Source of the DNA: Desulfamplus magnetovallimortis
Lineage (GTDB): Bacteria > Desulfobacterota > Desulfobacteria > Desulfobacterales > Desulfobacteraceae
Assembly (NCBI RefSeq): GCF_900170035.1
Contig: NZ_LT828542.1
Coordinates: 61,674 to 95,772 of the forward strand
Direction: 5' to 3'
Length of the DNA stretch: 34,099 nucleotides
In this document: one piece after another, positions 24,056-32,268 of the stretch
Layout: every line of letters begins with the position of its first letter
How positions within the stretch are numbered: position 1 is the first letter of the stretch
Program-made: the position numbers and the translations under genes
Notes under the pieces: model-generated
The model's input: only the letters and a program-made list of their open reading frames with translations
Told to the model about the DNA's origin: nothing
The model's database searches: none

Positions 24056-25329
24056 AATCCGTATCGGAAAAAGTTGATGTTGTTGTTGCCGGTGGCGGAA
24101 CTGCCGGCCATATAGCTGCCATTCAGGCAGCAAGAGCCGGAGTTACAACATCTGTCATTGAGGCAGGCACAATGCTTGGCGGGACAATGACAGCAGGCGG
24201 GGTTTACATGCCCAACCACTTTTACAGCACAAGGGGGCCTGTTGTACTTGGAATTCCCTGGGAGCTTTACACAAAGTCAAAAAAGACAGAAGGTCTTCCA
24301 ATTCCTGATTACCAAAAAAGAAGACCTGTTGAAACACCTGGATATTACTCATACATCAATGTCCCCATCTATGCTGCCATTGCAGAACAGGAAGCTGTGG
24401 ATGCAGGAGTTATACTCCATTACCACGAATTTGTTTCCCATGTCCGGCAGGATGGCAATTTCTGGGAAATAACATCCCTTGGAAGAGGCATAAAGCGCAC
24501 CACAAAGGCAAAAGAGATAATCGACTGTACAGGTGATGCAGATGTTGTACGTATGCTTGGACTACCTGTAATACAGGATACAAAACGCCAGCCAGGCTCA
24601 TATCAGTACAAAATTGAAAACATTGAACATGAACAGATATGGGAAAAGGAAGTCCAGGCAATTTATGAAGAGGCAATGGCAGACAGGAGACTTCAGAAGG
24701 GAGATTTTGCCTATCCAAACATGCTTCCCTTTAAAAATTTTCTTGATTACGGCGGACACAACTGCACCCACATATATGCATCCGACACTTCAAGTGCCGA
24801 CGGACAGACCACAGCCAACATTGAAGGCAGAAAAAGGATGCTAAGGATGTTTAAGTTTATCACAACATCCATCCCTGGCTGTGAACGTGCAGTACTTAAA
24901 ACCATGGCTTCCCATGCCCTTGGACGCGATTCTTTCAGGGCAGATGGCGAATATATGGTAGCAAAAGAAGATTTCATGAAAGCAACCGATTTTAAGGATA
25001 AAATCTGCAATGCTTTCAACTATATTGACATGCACAGCGAATCAAAAGGATGTGAGGTGACATTTCTGAAATCCGAAGAGCTGCTTCCCAAGGTTCCCTT
25101 TCGTGCCCTTATACCAAAGGGAAGTTCTCGTATAACAGTTGCAGGAAGAATTGTCTCTTCAGAAAAAGTTGCCTTTGCCGGAATCCGTGCCCAGTGCACA
25201 TGTATGGCCATGGGTCAGGCAATGGGAGCTGCGGCAGCACTTGCTGTAAAAAGGAATATGCCCTCCAGGGTAATTCCTGCAAAAGATATTGTGGCTTTGA
25301 CCCTGGAACATGGCGCAGTTCCAATATAA
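24052..25329 (+). CDS. FAD-dependent oxidoreductase 1 (FAD_oxidored family)
   Basis: 425 residues starting at TTG, which overlaps the preceding stop (TTGA) with GGAG 8 bases upstream. The N-terminus VDVVVAGGGTAGHIAAIQAA (GGGTAG at 14-19) is a Rossmann dinucleotide-binding fold, with E at the end of the second strand (SVIEAG). TMLGGTMTAGGV follows, and IDCTGDADVVRMLG is the second FAD motif. The C-terminus VAGRIVSSEKVAFAGIRAQC followed by MAMGQAMGAAAALA is the closing signature of PF12831-type enzymes. Substrate unknown; a hydride or electron-pair oxidation is expected. A paralogue follows at 25409, so the two may form a complex or act in sequence. Confidence 0.87.
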   Translation: MKSVSEKVDVVVAGGGTAGHIAAIQAARAGVTTSVIEAGTMLGGTMTAGGVYMPNHFYSTRGPVVLGIPWELYTKSKKTEGLPIPDYQKRRPVETPGYYSYINVPIYAAIAEQEAVDAGVILHYHEFVSHVRQDGNFWEITSLGRGIKRTTKAKEIIDCTGDADVVRMLGLPVIQDTKRQPGSYQYKIENIEHEQIWEKEVQAIYEEAMADRRLQKGDFAYPNMLPFKNFLDYGGHNCTHIYASDTSSADGQTTANIEGRKRMLRMFKFITTSIPGCERAVLKTMASHALGRDSFRADGEYMVAKEDFMKATDFKDKICNAFNYIDMHSESKGCEVTFLKSEELLPKVPFRALIPKGSSRITVAGRIVSSEKVAFAGIRAQCTCMAMGQAMGAAAALAVKRNMPSRVIPAKDIVALTLEHGAVPI

Positions 25330-25353
25330 TCCCAAATATTTGCCTACCGTCAC

Positions 25354-25378
25354 GATATAAAAATTTCATTTTTATATC
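25354..25378 (+). repeat. Perfect short hairpin between the two oxidoreductase genes
   Basis: GATATAAAAAT, loop TTC, ATTTTTATATC: an 11-bp perfect stem in the 79-bp gap. AT-rich and not followed by a U-tract, so more likely an mRNA processing or stability element than a terminator. Confidence 0.5.
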
Positions 25379-25408
25379 AAAAACATCTTGATCAAGGAAA
25401 AGCAGGAT

Positions 25409-26752
25409 ATGAAATACATCCAGGAAGCCCCAAAGAAAATTCCCGTAATTGCCGAAACCGATGTGCTTGTGGTTGGAAGTGGCCCATCAGGTCTTGCTGC
25501 TGCAATTGCATCTGCAAGGGAAGGCGTTGATACAATGCTGGTAGAAAGATATGGATGTTTTGGCGGCAATATAACACAGGCAATGGTGGAGTCCATTGGC
25601 TGGTATCGCCACGAAGGAACTGTGGAGTCCGAGGGTATTGGACTTGAATTTGAGGCAGAAGCCAAACAATTCGGAGGAGAGAGAAAGGAACCCCAGTCCA
25701 TAAGCCAGGTGCTTGAGGCTGATATATTCAAATGCGTTGCAGACAAACTTGTGGAAGAGGCTGGCATTGAAAAATATCTGCACTGCCTTGGGGTTGAGGC
25801 AATAAGAGAAGGAAATTGTATAAAGGGAGTTATTACAGAGAGCAAGGAGGGGCGCAAGGCAATTTTGGCAAAACAGGTAATTGACTGCACAGGTGATGCT
25901 GACATTGCATTCAGGGCAGGTGTCCCATGCCGACAACCTCCCAAAACAGAGATTGAGGGTGTATCTGTAAGTTTTGGCTGCAGTGGTGTAAATCGCGACA
26001 GGTTCATGGAGTATGTCAGCAAAACCCCTGGCAAACTTGGTCAGTGGGCAGTTGAAACAAGCGGCAAAGAGGCAGAGCTTTTCAGCCCCTACCTTGCAGA
26101 GCCATTTGCCAAAGCACGCCAGAATGGAGAGATTCCCAATGATGTCATGACCTTTGGAACCTGGAGCAGCATAACAGAAACAGGTGAGGCCACATATCTG
26201 AACATGACATATATGCTGGGACTTGATCCCACACTGTTAAAAGATCTGACCCATGGGGAAATAGAGGGCAGAAAACAGGCAATGATGGCAATTGCTGCTT
26301 TAAGAAAATATACCCCGGGCTTTGAAAATGCAAGATTAAGAACCTTTGGTTCATCACTTGGTGTAAGGGAGTCCCGAAAAATCATAGGCCGCTACACCAT
26401 GACAGAAGATGATGTAAGAAACCAGGCAAGATTTCATGATTCCATAGGAATTTTTCCTGAATTTCTGGATGCATATGGAGTTGTCATAATTCCCACAACC
26501 GGCAGATATTTTCAGGTACCATACGGCATTATCCAACCGAAAGGCATGGAAAACCTTCTGGTTGCAGGACGATGCGTATCAGGAGACAGGATATCCCATT
26601 CAGCTCTGCGCCAGATGATGTGCTGCACCGTAACAGGACAGGGGGCAGGTGTTGCAGCAGCAGTATCGGTAAAAGAGGGGGTATCAACAGGAAATGTCAA
26701 TATTGAACATGTTCAGAATGCCCTAATAAAACAAGGTGTGCGAATAAATTGA
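25409..26752 (+). CDS. FAD-dependent oxidoreductase 2 (FAD_oxidored family)
   Basis: 447 residues from the ATG at 25409 (AGCAGGAT upstream); a TTG at 25388 would add seven residues and is less likely. ETDVLVVGSGPSGLAAAIAS (GSGPSG at 23-28) is the FAD-binding fold, with VERYGCFGGNITQAMVESIG next, the VIDCTGDADIAFRAG motif, and the C-terminal VAGRCVSGDRISHSALRQMM and GQGAGVAAAVSVKEG. It is clearly homologous to the enzyme upstream but well diverged, including a different central region (SITETGEATYLNMTYMLG). Tandem genes of this type hint at a heteromeric dehydrogenase; that is an inference. Confidence 0.87.
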   Translation: MKYIQEAPKKIPVIAETDVLVVGSGPSGLAAAIASAREGVDTMLVERYGCFGGNITQAMVESIGWYRHEGTVESEGIGLEFEAEAKQFGGERKEPQSISQVLEADIFKCVADKLVEEAGIEKYLHCLGVEAIREGNCIKGVITESKEGRKAILAKQVIDCTGDADIAFRAGVPCRQPPKTEIEGVSVSFGCSGVNRDRFMEYVSKTPGKLGQWAVETSGKEAELFSPYLAEPFAKARQNGEIPNDVMTFGTWSSITETGEATYLNMTYMLGLDPTLLKDLTHGEIEGRKQAMMAIAALRKYTPGFENARLRTFGSSLGVRESRKIIGRYTMTEDDVRNQARFHDSIGIFPEFLDAYGVVIIPTTGRYFQVPYGIIQPKGMENLLVAGRCVSGDRISHSALRQMMCCTVTGQGAGVAAAVSVKEGVSTGNVNIEHVQNALIKQGVRIN

Positions 26753-26773
26753 AACATAAATCAAAATAAAACC

Positions 26774-26857
26774 GAAATAAATGTAGAAATAAATGTAGAA
26801 ACGAATGTAGAAACGAATGTAGAAATAAATGTAGAAACGAATGTAGAGACGAATGTA
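26774..26857 (+). repeat. Tandem array, 12-bp unit, seven copies
   Basis: Units of the form GAAACGAATGTA or GAAATAAATGTA, seven head-to-tail copies (84 bp), running straight into the left arm of the palindrome. The last unit reads GAGACGAATGTA, intermediate with the palindrome arm GTAGAGACG. Confidence 0.9.
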
Positions 26858-26882
26858 GAGACGTTGCATGCAACGTCTCTAC
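26855..26882. repeat. 28-bp perfect palindrome
   Basis: GTAGAGACGTTGCA followed immediately by its exact reverse complement. It separates two different tandem arrays. Palindromes with GTAGAGACGTTGCA-like arms are a familiar dispersed type in several bacterial phyla (general recollection, not searched here). Confidence 0.92.
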
Positions 26883-27208
26883 GTCCAAACAATACGTCCA
26901 AACAATACGTCCAAACAATACGTCCAAACAATACGTCAAAACAATACGTCAAAACAATACGTCAAAACAATACGTCAAAACAATACGTCAAAACAATACG
27001 TCAAAACAATACGTCAAAACAATACGTCAAAACAATACGTCAAAACAGTACGTCAAAACAATACGTCAAAACAATACGTCAAAACAATACGTTAAAAACA
27101 ATACGTCAAAACAACACGTTAAAAACAATACGTCAAAACAACACGCTAAAAACAATACGTCAAAACAACACGTTAAAAACAATACGTTAAAAACAACACG
27201 TCAAAACA
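26880..27208 (+). repeat. Tandem array, 13-bp unit, about 25 copies
   Basis: The unit AATACGTCCAAAC is repeated first with CC, then as AATACGTCAAAAC, then alternating with 14-bp variants such as AATACGTTAAAAAC and AACACGTTAAAAAC. Because 13 is not a multiple of three and no stop arises, the plus strand reads through as a 13-residue repeat, but I see no evidence that it is translated. It ends 24 bp before the aminotransferase start, so the gene's leader is repeat DNA. Confidence 0.92.
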
Positions 27209-27232
27209 AACCAACAAAAACAAGGAATTACC

Positions 27233-28342
27233 ATGAACAACCTGTTAGACGATATTCAAAAAATAACCCTCATGGGTCCCGGGCCATCCTGTGTGGATGA
27301 TTCTGTTTTAAATGCAATGGCAAAAGATACCATAGGTCATCTTGACCCTGCCTTTATTAAAATCATGGATACAATGAAAGGGCAGCTTAAAACTCTTCTT
27401 CACACCGAAAACCAGCTTACTATTCCGGTTTCCGGAACAGGTTCTGCCGGAATGGAGAGCTGCTTTGTCAACCTAATTGAAAAAGGTGACGCAGTTCTTG
27501 TACTTATAAACGGCGTTTTTGGAATGCGTATGCAGGATGTGGCAACCCGTCTTGGTGCAGATGTGGATACCCTGGAATTTGAGTGGGGAACACCTGTAAT
27601 TGTGGATGATGTCAAAAAACAGATTGCAAAAAAAGCGTACAAGATAGTTGCGGTGGTTCATGCTGAAACATCCACAGGCGTAAAAAATCCTGTGGCTGAA
27701 ATCGGAGCGCTTGTAAAGGGAAGCGATACCATATATCTTGTGGACGCTGTCACAAGTTTTGGTGGCATTGAGATCACAATGGATGCATGGGGCATTGATG
27801 TTCTCTACAGCGGAACCCAGAAATGCCTCTCATGCCCTCCGGGTCTTGCCCCCATATCATTTTCTGAAAAGGCTGTGGCAGCTATCAAGCAGAGGAAAAC
27901 CAAAGTCCCCAACTGGTATCTTGATCTTACCATGATAATGAACTACTGGGCAGGTGCCACCCGTGCTTATCACCACACTGCCCCCATCAACATGCTGTAT
28001 GGATTGTACCAGGCACTTTACCTGATTCTTGAAGAGGGCGAAGATGCTGTATATAAACGCCATATGGATAACCACCTTCTTCTGGTTGATGGTTTAAAAG
28101 AGATCGGCATAAACATGCTTGTGGATGAGTCTTGCCGACTGCCCATGCTCAACTCTGTTCATATACCCGAAGGTGCAGATGACGCTGCTGTCAGAAGCAG
28201 GCTTTTGAAAGAGTTTAAAATTGAAATAGGAGCAGGTCTTGGACCACTTGCAGGCAAAATCTGGAGAATAGGCTTAATGGGACACACAGCCAGACCTGAG
28301 AATGTTGAAAAACTGCTGACTGCACTTAAAAAGGTTCTGTAA
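27233..28342 (+). CDS. Class V aminotransferase (alanine/serine-glyoxylate type)
   Basis: 369 residues; PLP enzyme. LMGPGPSCVDDSVLNAM at residues 13-29 and TIGHLDPAF are the signature of alanine-glyoxylate / serine-glyoxylate / serine-pyruvate aminotransferases. SGTGSAGMESCFVNL binds the PLP phosphate region, LVDAVTSFGG supplies the PLP aspartate, and SGTQKCLSCPPGLAP carries the Schiff-base lysine K197. The C-terminal KIWRIGLMGHTARPENV has the conserved carboxylate-binding arginine region. It probably passes an amino group to glyoxylate or pyruvate during breakdown of the operon's substrate. PhnW (2-aminoethylphosphonate transaminase) is a related alternative, but no phosphonatase lies nearby. 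AAGGA precedes the ATG. Confidence 0.92.
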   Translation: MNNLLDDIQKITLMGPGPSCVDDSVLNAMAKDTIGHLDPAFIKIMDTMKGQLKTLLHTENQLTIPVSGTGSAGMESCFVNLIEKGDAVLVLINGVFGMRMQDVATRLGADVDTLEFEWGTPVIVDDVKKQIAKKAYKIVAVVHAETSTGVKNPVAEIGALVKGSDTIYLVDAVTSFGGIEITMDAWGIDVLYSGTQKCLSCPPGLAPISFSEKAVAAIKQRKTKVPNWYLDLTMIMNYWAGATRAYHHTAPINMLYGLYQALYLILEEGEDAVYKRHMDNHLLLVDGLKEIGINMLVDESCRLPMLNSVHIPEGADDAAVRSRLLKEFKIEIGAGLGPLAGKIWRIGLMGHTARPENVEKLLTALKKVL

Positions 28343-28358
28343 AATAACCTGAAAAACA

Positions 28359-28392
28359 TTTTTCCCCTCTCCTTCTCCGGAGGGGGAAAATT
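28359..28392 (+). repeat. GC-rich hairpin between aminotransferase and Uma2 genes
   Basis: TTTTCCCCTC...GAGGGGGAAAA with a TCTCCGGA-rich loop. It lies 16 bp after the aminotransferase stop. It could attenuate transcription, but the run after the stem is AAAATTT, so it is not a classical intrinsic terminator in the plus direction. Confidence 0.55.
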
Positions 28393-28412
28393 TCTCATAA
28401 AAAGAGACAAAC

Positions 28413-29024
28413 ATGCTATTACAGGAAAAAAACAATATTACTCCTGAAGAGTATCTGAGTCTGGAAAGAGATTCTGAAATAAAAAATGAATATTTTGCCG
28501 GTGAAATGTATGCAATGGCTGGTGCAAGCAGAAGTCACAATAAAATTTCTACCAATATTGTAAGGGTGCTCGGCAATCAGTTAATTGAAAAACCATGCAG
28601 TATCTTTTCAAGCGAAATGAAGGTAAAAATAGAGGCAATAAAGAAATACACATATCCTGACATAGTTGTTGTTTGCGGAAATGAAGAATATGATGATGAA
28701 AATAATGATATTCTTTTAAATCCGGTTGTGATAATTGAAATTCTTTCTGATTCAACAGAAGCTTACGACAGGGGAGACAAATTTTCGCATTACCAGTTTA
28801 TAGACTCATTTGCTGAATACATTCTTATTTCACAATATTTTCAAAAAATTGAAAAATTTATCAGAAAAAAAGACAACACCTGGATATATTCAAAATACGA
28901 AAAAACGGAAGATACTATCACCATCCACTCCATCAACTGCCAGCTTTCTTTATCCGATGTTTACAAAGACGTAAATTTAAGCGAATACCATATGAGACGA
29001 AATCAATTAAAACTGAAAACCTGA
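28413..29024 (+). CDS. Uma2-family (DUF820) putative endonuclease-fold protein
   Basis: 203 residues. NITPEEYLSLERDSEIKNEYFAGEMYAMAGAS is the family opening, then YPDIVVVCG (catalytic-type Asp), VVIIEILSDSTEAYDRGDKF (Glu...Lys) and YILISQYFQKIEKFIR. Together these form the PD-(D/E)xK-like core. Uma2 proteins are abundant in repeat-rich bacteria and often accompany mobile DNA; substrates are unproven. It is unusual to find one inside an ABC transporter operon, between the aminotransferase and the first permease (16-bp gap to the latter), so it is probably a passenger. AGAG precedes the ATG. Confidence 0.88.
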   Translation: MLLQEKNNITPEEYLSLERDSEIKNEYFAGEMYAMAGASRSHNKISTNIVRVLGNQLIEKPCSIFSSEMKVKIEAIKKYTYPDIVVVCGNEEYDDENNDILLNPVVIIEILSDSTEAYDRGDKFSHYQFIDSFAEYILISQYFQKIEKFIRKKDNTWIYSKYEKTEDTITIHSINCQLSLSDVYKDVNLSEYHMRRNQLKLKT

Positions 29025-29040
29025 AAAAGGTGATAATCAT

Positions 29041-29985
29041 ATGCAAAAATACATATTTTCCCGCCTGGTCCAATCCTTATGTATTTTATTTGGTGTTTTA
29101 TTCATTGTATTTTTCATGATGCAGGTGACAGGAGATCCTGTATCCCTTCTACTTTCCCGCCATGCCACTCCCCAGGAGGTGGAGGAGATGCGGGAGGAGC
29201 TTGGCTACAACCGCCCCATTTTAATTCAATTTACATCCTTTGTCTCAAGAGCTGTTGTGGGGGATTTTGGCAGATCATTCCGGCATAAACAGCCTGCAAT
29301 GGATCTTATCATAGAGAGACTACCTGCAACCGTGGAACTTGCAGTGACAGCCCTTCTCATATCACTGATACTTGGAATTCCACTTGGGCTTATATCAGGC
29401 TCAAATCCGGGCAGCTTCTGGGATGTTATCTCCAGGGGAACAGGTCTTCTGGGTCAGACAATTCCCAACTTCTGGCTTGCACTTATACTTATTCTTGTCT
29501 TTAGTGTAAATCTTGGCTGGTTTCCCTCATTTGGAAGGGAGACGTGGCATTTTATGGGTTTGACACTTCCCACACGCTCGGTAATTCTGCCGGCCTTTTC
29601 GCTTTCACTTTTTACAATGGGTCAGCTTATCAGATTCACCCGCTCCGCAGTCCTTGAAATCAGAAGCGAGGACTATGTAAGAACTGCCTACAGCAAGGGA
29701 ATTCCGGACAGAAAAGTCTATATCCGCCATATTTTAAGAAATGCATCCATCCCCCTTATCAGCATTGTGGGAGTGCAGTTTGGATATCTTCTCAGCGGCT
29801 CAATCTATATTGAGACCATATTTTCATGGCCAGGACTTGGTAATCTTCTTGCAGAATCAATTGGAAATCGCGATTTCGCACTGGTTCAGGCAATTGCATT
29901 TTTCTCAAGTTTCGTGGTTGTAACCCTAAATCTTCTGACCGATATCGCCTATGGTCTGGCTGATCCAAGAATTAGATATGAATAA
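29041..29985 (+). CDS. Dipeptide-type ABC transporter permease 1 (DppB-like)
   Basis: 314-residue inner-membrane permease. The N-terminus QKYIFSRLVQSLCILFGVLF and MQVTGDPVSLLLSRHATPQEVEEMREELGYNRP are typical of DppB/OppB/NikB. Six membrane helices follow, with the coupling-helix (EAA-type) region RSEDYVRTAYSKGIPDRKVYIRHILRNA at about residues 205-232 and the end segment ETIFSWPGLGNLLAESIGNRDFALVQA. AAGGTGAT precedes the ATG. It forms the pore with the permease at 30223. Its stop TAA is the first three bases of a B repeat. Confidence 0.94.
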   Translation: MQKYIFSRLVQSLCILFGVLFIVFFMMQVTGDPVSLLLSRHATPQEVEEMREELGYNRPILIQFTSFVSRAVVGDFGRSFRHKQPAMDLIIERLPATVELAVTALLISLILGIPLGLISGSNPGSFWDVISRGTGLLGQTIPNFWLALILILVFSVNLGWFPSFGRETWHFMGLTLPTRSVILPAFSLSLFTMGQLIRFTRSAVLEIRSEDYVRTAYSKGIPDRKVYIRHILRNASIPLISIVGVQFGYLLSGSIYIETIFSWPGLGNLLAESIGNRDFALVQAIAFFSSFVVVTLNLLTDIAYGLADPRIRYE

Positions 29986-30212
29986 ACGGGCATAATTGCG
30001 CGTCAATCACCCCCCAAATATAGATTTCCAGAAAAATATTTGGCATTCTCAATTCTGAAGGGCAACCACAAGGGATTGCCCCTACACTGCCTGCCAATTT
30101 AATTATCTGGAACAGTATATAAAAAATGATAGTTATTTTCATGGTAAACGGACATGGCGGGAGTTCCCTCACCCTTGATCATGAAAATAATGTATCCATT
30201 TCCACGATAAAA
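29983..30212 (+). repeat. Family B, two modules, the first split by a family F insertion
   Basis: It starts TAAACGGGCATAATTGCG (the TAA being the permease stop) and runs to CCCCCAAATATA at 30022. After the insertion it resumes at about 30118 with AAAAAATGATAGTTATTTTC. A second module starts TAAACGGACATGGCGGG at 30145 and ends TTTCCACGA. The module at 5485 shows what the first looked like before interruption. Confidence 0.78.
30026..30112. repeat. Family F MITE-like element nested in a B repeat
   Basis: About 87 bp with imperfect inverted ends TTCCAGAAAAATATTTGGCA and the complement of TGCCAATTTAATTATCTGGAA. The centre holds GGGCAACC-ACAA-GGGATTGCCC, a hairpin. TATA is found on both sides of the insertion, but the flank is AT-rich so the duplication is not certain. 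Confidence 0.65.
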
Positions 30213-30222
30213 AGAGGTAAAC

Positions 30223-31179
30223 ATGGATAACAACTCAACCGGTCAGCAGATACCAACCGGAGTTGCAGCATCAACAGGGCTTGCCATTGATCAGAAACAG
30301 GAGACCGGCCTGTGGCATTTCATAAAATATACAGCCCATCTTCTTGCAAGGGATAAGGCCGGAACCATCGGCCTTATCATGTTTGTCATTGTTGTTTTAT
30401 CAGCCATTCTTGCACCATGGATATCCCCCCACGATCCTTTGAAGCAGAACCTGCGACATGCAAAAAAACCTCCTGCCTGGTACGAAAAAGGCACAATGGA
30501 GTATCCCCTTGGCACAGACAATCTTGGAAGAGATATTTTAAGCAGAATCATCTACGGAAGCAGGGTATCCCTTACAGTGGGCTTTTTTGGTGTGCTCATC
30601 GCAAGCTCCCTTGGAATTGTGATAGGTCTTTTTTCAGGCTACAAAGGCGGTAAAACAGATAATATCATCATGGGCGGTGTTAACATGATACTTGCCCTGC
30701 CCTATCTTGTTTTTGTGGTTTTTATCGCAGCCATACTTGGAAGCAGTCTTTTGAATGTAATACTTATATTTGGATTCACAGATATCCCAATTTTTGTCAG
30801 GATAACAAGGGGGGAAGTTATCAAGATGCGTGCATCAGGCTTTGTTGAGTCAGCCGTAAGTATAGGAGCTACCGGCAACCGCATTATTTTCAGCCATCTT
30901 CTGCCAAATCTTATAGGTCCCATTGTCACCATTGCCACATTTGAGATGTCAGCCATGATATTCTATGAAGCAGGATTGGGATTTCTGGGATTAAGTGTCC
31001 CGCCGAGTGTCCCAAGCTGGGGTAACATGCTTGCAGCCGGAAGAAAATATCTGGTGATCTATCCCTGGATTGCAACATTTCCGGGGCTTGCCATTGTCTT
31101 TACAGGCCTTGGCATGAATCTTCTCGGGGACTGGCTGCGAGATGTGCTTGACCCCCGTATGCGAAGAGTAAAAAAATAG
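30223..31179 (+). CDS. Dipeptide-type ABC transporter permease 2 (DppC-like)
   Basis: 318 residues. An N-terminal cytosolic stretch (about 45 residues), then the first helix GTIGLIMFVIVVLSAILAPWI and SPHDPLKQNL, the OppC_N signature. YPLGTDNLGRDILSRIIYGSRVSL is the classic DppC/OppC motif. The coupling segment KMRASGFVESAVSIGATGNRIIFSHLLPN and the closing GLGMNLLGDWLRDVLDPRMR complete it. AGAGG precedes the ATG. It partners the DppB-like permease, from which it is separated by 237 bp of nested repeats, an unusual gap for these gene pairs. Confidence 0.94.
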   Translation: MDNNSTGQQIPTGVAASTGLAIDQKQETGLWHFIKYTAHLLARDKAGTIGLIMFVIVVLSAILAPWISPHDPLKQNLRHAKKPPAWYEKGTMEYPLGTDNLGRDILSRIIYGSRVSLTVGFFGVLIASSLGIVIGLFSGYKGGKTDNIIMGGVNMILALPYLVFVVFIAAILGSSLLNVILIFGFTDIPIFVRITRGEVIKMRASGFVESAVSIGATGNRIIFSHLLPNLIGPIVTIATFEMSAMIFYEAGLGFLGLSVPPSVPSWGNMLAAGRKYLVIYPWIATFPGLAIVFTGLGMNLLGDWLRDVLDPRMRRVKK

Positions 31180-31249
31180 AATATATGTCCATATTTAGAC
31201 ATTATTGATAAAGCTCAAAAAAAACAATGCCCAAAGAGAGACCGAATTT

Positions 31250-32266
31250 ATGGCAAAAATTCTTGAAGTAAATGATCTGATTACCCGCTTTTACACCTTT
31301 GACGGAGTAGTACACGCACTCTCCGGAGTATCCTTTGATTTGGATGAGGGAGAGACGCTTGGCATTGTTGGAGAGAGCGGGAGCGGCAAAAGCGTCACCA
31401 TGATGTCCCTGCTCCATCTTTTACCAACGCCACCTGCAAGGATTGAAGGGGGCAAAGCTCTCTTTTACAGCAACCGCAATGAGCAGAACAATAATACAGA
31501 TCCTGTGGATCTCCTTCAACTTGATAAATCCGGCATCAGAAAGATAAGAGGCGGCAAGATCGGGTTCATATTTCAGGATGCATTGAGTGCTCTCAATCCT
31601 GTTATGACAATTGGCAGACAGATCAGTGAAACCCTGATTGAACATCTTGGAATGACTGTTGATGAAGCAAAAAAGCGAAGCATTGAACTTCTGGAATATG
31701 TGGGAATACCTGAAGCAGAAAAGCGATTTTCCGCCTATCCACACCAGTTTTCAGGGGGTATGAGACAGCGAACCATGATTGCCGTTGCCATTGCCTGCAA
31801 CCCAGAAATAATCATAGCAGACGAACCCACAACTGCTTTGGATGTAACGGTTCAGGCCCAGATAATAGAACTTGTCCAGAGGCTTAAAAAAGAGATGAAG
31901 ATGTCTGTTATATGGATAACCCACGATCTTGGCGTTGTTGCAGGCATGGCAGACAGGGTTCTTGTTATGTATGCCGGCTCTGCTGTGGAGATTGCGCCGG
32001 TGGATGATCTCTTCTATAACCCGGGACACCCATATACAATAAAGCTTCTGGGAGCTCTTCCCAAAATCGGTGAGGAGGGGCAACACAGACTGGAGAGCAT
32101 TGATGGAACCCCTCCTGATCTTCTCTCTCCGCCTGCCCACTGCCAGTTTGCTTGGCGCTGCCCCCATGCAGCAGAAAAGTGCTGGCAGGCTGTTCCGGCA
32201 GCAAGGGAGATATCCCCGGGACACCATGCAGCCTGTTTTTTTGATTTTGCAGCAAGGAGGCCTTAA
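31250..32266 (+). CDS. Dipeptide-type ABC transporter ATPase 1 (DppD-like)
   Basis: 338 residues from the ATG at 31250, where family similarity begins ([20 protein letters not shown]); a start at 31205 would add 15 unrelated residues. Walker A GESGSGKS, signature [12 protein letters not shown], Walker [13 protein letters not shown] and the switch His in WITHDLG are intact. The C-terminal oligopeptide-transporter domain has cysteines in [14 protein letters not shown] and a later Cys in HHAACF, a pattern that in some homologues binds an iron-sulfur cluster. It pairs with the next ATPase. Confidence 0.94.
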   Translation: MAKILEVNDLITRFYTFDGVVHALSGVSFDLDEGETLGIVGESGSGKSVTMMSLLHLLPTPPARIEGGKALFYSNRNEQNNNTDPVDLLQLDKSGIRKIRGGKIGFIFQDALSALNPVMTIGRQISETLIEHLGMTVDEAKKRSIELLEYVGIPEAEKRFSAYPHQFSGGMRQRTMIAVAIACNPEIIIADEPTTALDVTVQAQIIELVQRLKKEMKMSVIWITHDLGVVAGMADRVLVMYAGSAVEIAPVDDLFYNPGHPYTIKLLGALPKIGEEGQHRLESIDGTPPDLLSPPAHCQFAWRCPHAAEKCWQAVPAAREISPGHHAACFFDFAARRP

Positions 32267-32268
32267 TA

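Noticed and set aside
26864-27190. A 108-codon open frame encoding a 13-residue repeat
   Set aside because: It results from a 13-bp DNA repeat without stop codons. All frames give similar repeats, its ATG lies in the palindrome and there is no convincing ribosome site.
26880-27208. CRISPR-like array
   Set aside because: Units are 13-14 bp, head to tail with no unique spacers, and no cas gene is present.
27233-28342. Assigning the aminotransferase as PhnW (phosphonate use)
   Set aside because: The GPGPS signature is shared by the alanine/serine-glyoxylate group and no phosphonatase or other phosphonate gene is nearby.
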